From: Bacteroidales bacterium
Lineage (GTDB): Bacteria; Bacteroidota; Bacteroidia; Bacteroidales; UBA12481
Reading direction: 5' to 3'
Assembly (NCBI GenBank): GCA_021160155.1
Contig: JAGHDB010000073.1
Coordinates: forward strand, 1-19,718
DNA: 19,718 bases
The position numbers and the translations under genes were made by a program. Shown in pieces: positions 14,167 through 19,718 of the stretch; the first letter of the stretch is position 1, and each line of letters starts with the position of its first letter. Under the pieces are notes generated by a model. It saw nothing but the letters and a program-made list of their open reading frames with translations. It ran no database searches and was not told the DNA's origin.

Positions 14167-15998
14167 TAGTCCGGATTTGAATTCGGATGAAAAAAACGGT
14201 AAATCAAACGTGCTTTTGCCGGTCCGGTTACCTTACTGATTTGCTCAAAATCAGCCTCTGCTATTTTACTAACTCCTTCGAAGGAGGTCAATAATTTTTC
14301 TTTTGTTTTGTCACCGATCCCGGTAATCTGGTTAAGTTCTGAGTCAAAAAGACTGTGTTGCCGGCGTTTACGATGATGTGTGATGCCAAACCGGTGTGCT
14401 TCATTTCTAATCTGCTGGATCATTCTCAGGCTCTCACCGGACTTATTCAGAGCCAACGGAACCGGATCATCCGGAAAATAGATCTCTTCCAAACGTTTGG
14501 CAATCCCGATCAGGGTAATTTTATTTCTTAACCCGAGTTTTTCGATACTCTCCATGGCCGCATTCAGCTGTCCTTTTCCACCATCTACAATAATAAGTTG
14601 CGGCAAAGCTCTTTTTTCTTCTATCAACCTCCGGTATCTCCGGTACACAATCTCTTTCATAGAAGCGTAATCATCCGGTCCGGTAACTGTTTTGATGTTA
14701 TAATGCCGGTAATCACTCTTTCTCGGTTTCCCGTATCTGAACACCACACAGGCAGCCACTGCATGCCGGCCCATAATATTTGAGTTATCAAAACATTCTA
14801 TATGTACCGGCAACTTTTTCATCCTCAAATCCTTTTGCAGGGTATTCAGTTTTCTCGTAATTCTTGTGGCAGGAGATTGTTTGATCTGTTCTTTCCTGCG
14901 TGCAAGCTGGTAATAATATGCATTCTTCAGTGATAAATCCACCAGTGCTTTTTTATCGCCTCGTTGCGGATGAGTTATTTTAACACCCGGTAAAACAAAA
15001 TCAACAGGTTGTGAAACAAGTATTTCAGATGCATTATTTGAAATCCGCTGTCTTATTTCCACCATTCCGATCTCAAGTAATTCATTATCCGTTTCTTCGA
15101 GTTTTTTTCTGAGTTCAACTGAATGGGACTGTACCAATGCCCCGTCGATAATTTTCAAGAAATTGACATATCCCGCCCGGTCATCACTAACTACTGAAAA
15201 CACATCCACATGTTTAATTTTCGGATTGACCACCGTTGATTTTGCCTGAAATTTCTCCAGCATGAAAATACGCTCTTTAATCTCTTCGGCCTGCTCAAAC
15301 GCAAATTTTTCAGCAAGCATCCGCATCTCTTGTTTTAAATTGCGAATAACACTATTTGTTTGCCCTTTTAATATCCGTTCGATTTGATCGATCTGTGCCA
15401 GATAATCCTGTTCACTCTGTTTTCCCACACATGGCCCGAGGCAGTTCCCTATATGGTATTCCAGGCAGACTTTGAATTTCCGTGATTCGATATTTGCGTT
15501 GTTGAGCAGGTAGTTACAGGTTCTTATTTTATACAGGCTCCTGATCATTTTCAACATATTCTTCCATGTGATGCCTGAAGTAAACGGTCCGTAATATCTT
15601 GAGCCGTCCCGGATCACGTTTCTTGTAATAAAAACTCTGGGAAACGGTTCATTTTTCACACATATCCAGGGATAGGTTTTATCATCTTTCAGCATCACAT
15701 TATACCTGGGTTGTTTCTTTTTGATCAGGGTATTTTCAAGCAACAGCGCTTCCGCTTCGTTATCCACAATAATTGGATGGATGGCAGCAACTTTCCGGAT
15801 CATCACAGCGGTTTTGGCATTCTCCGGATGTTTGTGAAAATAGGAAGAGACCCTTCTCTTCAGATTCTTTGCCTTACCCACATAGATAACCTTTCCGTCT
15901 TTATCCGTAAACTGATACACACCGGGTTTATCGGGCAGAATTTGTAATGTGTCTTGAATGGCAGCGGAGATCTTCGGTATTCCGTACCTTTTACTCAT
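14166..15998 (-). CDS. uvrC: Excinuclease ABC subunit C
   Basis: The protein has 610 residues, full length for UvrC, the nuclease that makes both incisions in nucleotide excision repair with UvrAB. The GIY-YIG domain is N-terminal (PDKPGVYQFTDKDGKVIYVG at 22-41, with the catalytic Glu in EALLLEN near 88). Four cysteines, C161, C178, C186 and C190, have the x7 and x3 spacing of the iron-sulfur ligands reported in E. coli UvrC. A UVR motif (EKFAFEQAEEIKERI) follows. The RNase H-like endonuclease has ECFDNSNIMG, LIIVDGGKGQL and HRFGITHHR (Asp, Asp, His). Two helix-hairpin-helix repeats close the protein (ITGIGDKTKEKLL, ISKVTGPAKARLI). Its start shares one base with the ade stop. Confidence 0.97.
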   Translation of the reverse strand: MSKRYGIPKISAAIQDTLQILPDKPGVYQFTDKDGKVIYVGKAKNLKRRVSSYFHKHPENAKTAVMIRKVAAIHPIIVDNEAEALLLENTLIKKKQPRYNVMLKDDKTYPWICVKNEPFPRVFITRNVIRDGSRYYGPFTSGITWKNMLKMIRSLYKIRTCNYLLNNANIESRKFKVCLEYHIGNCLGPCVGKQSEQDYLAQIDQIERILKGQTNSVIRNLKQEMRMLAEKFAFEQAEEIKERIFMLEKFQAKSTVVNPKIKHVDVFSVVSDDRAGYVNFLKIIDGALVQSHSVELRKKLEETDNELLEIGMVEIRQRISNNASEILVSQPVDFVLPGVKITHPQRGDKKALVDLSLKNAYYYQLARRKEQIKQSPATRITRKLNTLQKDLRMKKLPVHIECFDNSNIMGRHAVAACVVFRYGKPRKSDYRHYNIKTVTGPDDYASMKEIVYRRYRRLIEEKRALPQLIIVDGGKGQLNAAMESIEKLGLRNKITLIGIAKRLEEIYFPDDPVPLALNKSGESLRMIQQIRNEAHRFGITHHRKRRQHSLFDSELNQITGIGDKTKEKLLTSFEGVSKIAEADFEQISKVTGPAKARLIYRFFHPNSNPD

Positions 15999-17668
15999 TA
16001 CCCGTTTATTCTGTTTGACACAAATTTAAATTTTCCCACATCAAACAATCCTTTTGAACCTATTTTTAGTTCAGGTATTACCAACAGGGCCATAAAAGCA
16101 AGTGTCATAAAAGGGGCGGTCAGTGTGGTTCCCAACTGTTCAGCCATTTTATTTAAACGTCTGTACGATTCTGCAATATTTTCGGGTGGTTTCCGGCTCA
16201 TCAGACCTCCTACCTCAAGAGGCAGTAATTCAACCTTATCCTGATCACCTGCTGCAATACCGCCCCTTGCATCAATCACTGCCTGTGCCGTACGTATCAT
16301 TGCCCGGTCGTTTGCGCCCACAATGACCAGATTATGATTATCATGTGAAATACTGGAAGCCAGGGCCCCGTATTTCAGATTAAATCCATGTATCAATCCC
16401 ACCGCTACCGGTTCTTTCCGGTATCTGTTGACTACGGCAATTTTTAACAGGTCTCTCTCCGTATCTGACCGGATCAATCCATCATCCGTATAGATATCAA
16501 ATTCACTTCTCTTTGTCAATAAAGATTTGTCAATTACTTCTATCACGCGGTAATGACCGGATTCTCCGGTTATTTTCAAATCATCCGGTTTAAGGGAAAT
16601 ATGATTAAACCGGTTCACCGGATCAAGATATTCTCCGTAATGGGTTATTTGTTTTTTATCATACACGCAACGGCCATTGATCCAGGTTTGAGAAACCGAA
16701 AAATCAGTAAGGTCATCCACCACAATAAAATCCGCCCATGTTTCGGTAGTCAGATCTCCTACCGGTAGTTTATAGTGTTTGATGGGATTTAATGCTGCAG
16801 CCTGGTAGAGACTGAAAAAATCCATACCCATACTTATGCCATATTTGATCATTCTGTCAATATGTCCTTCGCACAGATCATCCGGATGAATATCGTCTGT
16901 ACACAGCATGGTTTTATCATGATACTTTTCAATTAAAGAGGCCAACGCATTAAAATTCTTTGCAGCACTTCCTTCACGGATCAAAATCCACATACCCAAT
17001 GCCAGTTTTTCTTCTGCTTCCTCTTTGGTACTACATTCATGATCCGTCATAATACCCGCGCCGATATATTTTTTCAGCGCATCACCTCCCATACCGGGTG
17101 CATGGCCGTCAACCGGCAATCCCGCCTCCTGCGCCACTTTTATCTTTTTCATAACTTCCGGGTCTCTTTCTATGACACCCGGGAAATTCATCATTTCACC
17201 CAATGCCACAAAATTGCCATGATCGATTATGCTCTTTATGGTTGCAGCATTTATTTCTGCTCCTGACGGCTCCAACAGGGTAGCCGGCACACAGGAAGGC
17301 ACTGTAAAAAAGAACTTCAACGGAACGGTATCAGCCTCGCGAATCATAAAATCAATACCCTCTTCTCCACATACATTGGCAATTTCATGAGGATCTCCAA
17401 CCACTGCCACAGTTCCGTGTTGCAAGGCAATACTACTGAACCCCACCGGGGTCATCATACTGCTCTCCACATGAACGTGCGCATCAATCAATCCGGGCAA
17501 AATCACTTTTTTCCCGGCCATTTCGTTTATCTTTTTTATTCGCTCACTTCCGGTTACATTGATTCTGTTTATTCTTCCTTTCTCTATCTCTACTTCTCCC
17601 GGATAAAAGTGTTTTTGCTCAAAATCCGGGATCCATCCTGTAAGTATAATCTTATCTAATTCACTCAT
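15998..17668 (-). CDS. ade: Adenine deaminase
   Basis: The protein has 556 residues, typical of the bacterial Ade family in the amidohydrolase superfamily. It deaminates adenine to hypoxanthine in purine salvage. Metal-binding motifs are visible in order: LPGLIDAHVHVES (H64, H66), GEMMNFPG, VDGHAPGM, TDHECS and CTDDIHPDD. The C-terminal half has the family-typical GLIHGFNLKYGALASSISHD and PLEVGGLMS. It is the first gene of the compact minus-strand run and overlaps uvrC by one base. Its upstream gap is AT-rich and holds the parS-like palindrome. Confidence 0.96.
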   Translation of the reverse strand: MSELDKIILTGWIPDFEQKHFYPGEVEIEKGRINRINVTGSERIKKINEMAGKKVILPGLIDAHVHVESSMMTPVGFSSIALQHGTVAVVGDPHEIANVCGEEGIDFMIREADTVPLKFFFTVPSCVPATLLEPSGAEINAATIKSIIDHGNFVALGEMMNFPGVIERDPEVMKKIKVAQEAGLPVDGHAPGMGGDALKKYIGAGIMTDHECSTKEEAEEKLALGMWILIREGSAAKNFNALASLIEKYHDKTMLCTDDIHPDDLCEGHIDRMIKYGISMGMDFFSLYQAAALNPIKHYKLPVGDLTTETWADFIVVDDLTDFSVSQTWINGRCVYDKKQITHYGEYLDPVNRFNHISLKPDDLKITGESGHYRVIEVIDKSLLTKRSEFDIYTDDGLIRSDTERDLLKIAVVNRYRKEPVAVGLIHGFNLKYGALASSISHDNHNLVIVGANDRAMIRTAQAVIDARGGIAAGDQDKVELLPLEVGGLMSRKPPENIAESYRRLNKMAEQLGTTLTAPFMTLAFMALLVIPELKIGSKGLFDVGKFKFVSNRING

Positions 17669-17720
17669 AATTATCAGTATATTAATATAATAATATATTT
17701 ACTTTAACCTTTTCATTCAA
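17669..17720. promoter_or_regulatory. AT-rich leader/promoter region upstream of ade
   Basis: This stretch is almost pure A/T near 17677-17702 and lies just before the ade start on the minus strand. Read on that strand, TTG followed about 19 bp later by an A/T run resembling TATATTAT could be a weak Bacteroidota -33/-7 pair that drives ade and the genes after it. No strong consensus match is seen, so the assignment is tentative. Confidence 0.3.
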
Positions 17721-17736
17721 TGTTCCACGTGGAACG
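17721..17736. promoter_or_regulatory. parS: Putative parS site (ParB-binding centromere)
   Basis: TGTTCCACGTGGAACG matches the bacterial chromosomal parS consensus TGTTnCACGTGnAACA at every specified position except the last. The inner 14 bp form a perfect palindrome. It lies 4 bp after the end of mnmG and 52 bp from the ade start, in one of the few real intergenic gaps. With no loop it is a poor terminator hairpin, so protein binding is the better explanation. ParB dimers load on such sites near oriC and spread to organise the origin for segregation. The parA and parB genes are not in the window. Confidence 0.8.
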
Positions 17737-17740
17737 ATTA

Positions 17741-19618
17741 TCATCTTCCCATTAATACCAATAACACATTAATATCTGACGGTGATACTCCGGGTATTCT
17801 TTTTGCCTGGCCAATGGTTTCCGGTTTTATTCTTGCAAGTTTTTGTCTAGCTTCGATTGTTAAACCTTTTATCTCACTGTAATTTAAATCTTTTTTGATT
17901 TGCACATTCCCCAATCTTTTTATCTTTTCTGCGAGTGCTTTTTCTCTTTGAATATATCCCTCATACTTGATTTTAACTTCAACTTGTTCTCCAACTTCAA
18001 AGATCCAGGGGCCTGATTCGTCTCTGAGAATTTGCTGTAGCTTCTTATGTATGTCCTCCAGGTCATGCAATGAAATCTGCGGGCGTTTCAGGAGGCTTTT
18101 CATTTTTATTTTTTGCTTTATTTCAGCGGTTCCCAGACTATTAAGACTACTGTTTACTTCTTCCGGCGATACGGATGTTTTATTCAAATAATCTATCAGT
18201 TTAGTAACAACGGCAGATTTTTTTTCTAAATTTTTCATTCGTCGTTTTGAAGCGAGTCCGATTGAATAACCCAGGGGTGTCAATCTTTCATCTGCATTGT
18301 CCTGTCTAAGAAGAATTCTAAACTCTGCTCTTGAAGTGAACATACGGTAGGGTTCATCCACTCCCTTATTGACCAGGTCATCAATCAACACGCCGATATA
18401 GGCTTCATCCCGGTCAAGGACAATCTGTTCTTTTTCTCTACATTTCAGGTGTGCATTAATACCGGCCATTATTCCCTGTGCCGCCGCTTCTTCATATCCG
18501 GTAGTACCGTTTATCTGTCCGGTTAAATAGAGCCCCTCCACCTTTTTTGTTTCCAGGGTATGTTTCAATTGTGTTGGATCAAAATAGTCGTATTCAATAG
18601 CATACCCCGGCCTGAAAATTTTTACCTTCTCAAGTCCCGCAATTTTTTTCATTGCCTTTAATTGTATTTCCCATGGCAACGAAGAAGAGAATCCGTTTAA
18701 ATAATATTCGATGTTATCGAGTCCTTCAGGTTCCAAAAAAAGCTGGTGTCTCTCTTTATCTGCAAAGGTTACCAGTTTTGTTTCTATACTCGGACAATAT
18801 CTTGGTCCGGTACTGGTAATGGTGCCATCAAACATGGGTGAATCATCAAATCCCTCCTCCAGTATTTTATGTACTTCACCTGATGTATAAGTCAAATAAC
18901 AGGATTGTTGCTTTTTGCTTTTATGCGCACGGTGTAAAAAGCTAAACGGAACTATCCAATCGTCACCCGGTTGTTCCGTCATTTTTGAAAAATCAACCGT
19001 TCTTCCGTCTATTCTCGGCGGAGTACCGGTTTTCATTCTACCGGTTTGAAAACCCATCTTCATCAATTGTTCTGACAGACCATGTACTTCAGGTTCAGAA
19101 GCCCTTCCTCCTTTTATTTTTACCTGTCCTATATGCATTAAACCATTCAAAAAAGTTCCGTTAGCCAAAATGACACTTCTTGAATGAAATTGAATACCCA
19201 ATTTTGTTTTGACTCCGGTTGTTTTTCCGTTTTTTACAATAATTCTTGTTACGGTATCCTGCCATAAATCCAACCCTTCGATTTTTTCCAATTCCTTTCT
19301 CCAAACCATGCTGAACAACATCCGGTCACATTGGGCCCTCGGACTCCACATAGCGGGACCTTTGCTTCTGTTCAACATCCTGAATTGAATCATACTTTTA
19401 TCGGTTACCAATCCGCTCAATCCCCCTAAAGCATCAATTTCCCGCACAATTTGTCCCTTTGCAATACCACCCATTGCAGGATTACACGACATCTGTGCAT
19501 ATTTTGTCATATCCATAGTGATCAATAATACTTTTGATCCCATTCTTGCCGCCGCTGCCGCTGCCTCACAACCGGCATGGCCTGCTCCCGCCACTATGAC
19601 ATCGTATATTTTTTCCAT
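17741..19618 (-). CDS. mnmG: tRNA uridine-5-carboxymethylaminomethyl modification enzyme MnmG (GidA)
   Basis: The protein has 625 residues, full length. With MnmE it adds the carboxymethylaminomethyl group at U34 of certain tRNAs, using FAD and NADH. The FAD-binding motif [14 protein letters not shown] is at 8-21, [12 protein letters not shown] at about 44-55, and the signature [13 protein letters not shown] carries the second conserved Cys. [17 protein letters not shown] is the C-terminal FAD contact, and the final ~80 residues are the GidA-associated helical domain that binds MnmE. In many bacteria this gene lies near oriC, which fits the adjacent parS. It is the first gene of the minus-strand block seen here. 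Confidence 0.98.
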   Translation of the reverse strand: MEKIYDVIVAGAGHAGCEAAAAAARMGSKVLLITMDMTKYAQMSCNPAMGGIAKGQIVREIDALGGLSGLVTDKSMIQFRMLNRSKGPAMWSPRAQCDRMLFSMVWRKELEKIEGLDLWQDTVTRIIVKNGKTTGVKTKLGIQFHSRSVILANGTFLNGLMHIGQVKIKGGRASEPEVHGLSEQLMKMGFQTGRMKTGTPPRIDGRTVDFSKMTEQPGDDWIVPFSFLHRAHKSKKQQSCYLTYTSGEVHKILEEGFDDSPMFDGTITSTGPRYCPSIETKLVTFADKERHQLFLEPEGLDNIEYYLNGFSSSLPWEIQLKAMKKIAGLEKVKIFRPGYAIEYDYFDPTQLKHTLETKKVEGLYLTGQINGTTGYEEAAAQGIMAGINAHLKCREKEQIVLDRDEAYIGVLIDDLVNKGVDEPYRMFTSRAEFRILLRQDNADERLTPLGYSIGLASKRRMKNLEKKSAVVTKLIDYLNKTSVSPEEVNSSLNSLGTAEIKQKIKMKSLLKRPQISLHDLEDIHKKLQQILRDESGPWIFEVGEQVEVKIKYEGYIQREKALAEKIKRLGNVQIKKDLNYSEIKGLTIEARQKLARIKPETIGQAKRIPGVSPSDINVLLVLMGR

Positions 19619-19636
19619 TTTTTAACCTTACTGTTA

Positions 19637-19644
19637 CAATATTA
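19637..19644 (-). promoter_or_regulatory. Possible -7 promoter element of mnmG
   Basis: On the minus strand this reads TAATATTG, five of six fixed positions of TAnnTTTG, about 18 bp before the mnmG start codon. No clear TTTG lies 19-21 bp upstream. Weak support. Confidence 0.3.
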
Positions 19645-19689
19645 CGAATAATGAGGGATTGGTTGATTAAGGTAACTTATGGTTTAAGA

Positions 19690-19718
19690 GGTTGAGGAGG
19701 CTGAGGAGGCTGAGGAGG
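19690..19718. repeat. 9-bp tandem repeat running off the window edge
   Basis: Units GGTTGAGGA, GGCTGAGGA, GGCTGAGGA and a final GG are visible, so a little over three copies before the window ends. The unit length is a multiple of three. On the minus strand the repeat can be read as PPQPPQPPQPLKP followed by a TAA stop (complement of 19677-19679). It could therefore be the tail of a minus-strand gene ending 58 bp upstream of mnmG, or a non-coding minisatellite. The window does not decide. Confidence 0.7.

Noticed and set aside
1..19718. CRISPR array, tRNA, rRNA, insertion sequence or phage gene
   Set aside because: No spaced direct repeats, cloverleaf-like sequence, transposase motif or terminal inverted repeats were recognised by eye.

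Overview
This window looks like a chromosomal segment of a Bacteroidota (Bacteroidales-like) bacterium. The evidence is the family content: a DUF4271 membrane protein, a DUF1080 secreted hydrolase, a Bacteroidota-type S9 peptidase with a signal peptide, and hemD next to rnpA and yidD. There are no clear Shine-Dalgarno sequences, and at least one promoter matches the Bacteroidota -7 element TAnnTTTG. The species cannot be named from the sequence. Nearly all of it is dense housekeeping sequence. I see no transposase, phage gene, CRISPR array, tRNA or rRNA.

Left part (1-4206): the 3' end of a membrane glycosyltransferase-like gene with a TPR tail, then a secreted dipeptidyl-peptidase-IV-like serine peptidase (+ strand). 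Convergent to it is a secreted DUF1080 (3-keto-disaccharide hydrolase-like) protein. Middle part (4296-10361, + strand): dtd, deoC, an ArsR-type regulator with a cysteine-rich tail, a QueD/PTPS-family enzyme, and DNA polymerase I (polA). A decayed mobA follows (frameshift, internal deletion, in-frame stop), then apparently intact moaD and moaE. Right part (10358-17668, - strand): a tight run read as ade, uvrC, DUF4271, hemD, rnpA, yidD, ctp. Several stop/start overlaps suggest one transcription unit. Upstream of that, also on the - strand, lies mnmG (gidA).

Two observations stand out. First, a near-perfect parS site (TGTTCCACGTGGAACG, 15 of 16 consensus positions) lies between ade and mnmG. 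With mnmG, rnpA and yidD close by, it suggests the window is near the chromosome origin and part of the ParB-parS segregation centromere. Second, mobA is a clear multi-lesion pseudogene between polA and moaD, so the last step of guanylylated molybdenum cofactor synthesis has been lost from this locus while moaD and moaE remain. Smaller items are an 11-bp direct repeat before arsR and queD, a 9-bp tandem repeat at the right edge that could encode a PPQ-repeat tail, and a lysine-rich insert in the S9 peptidase. I found no wholly novel multi-gene system.
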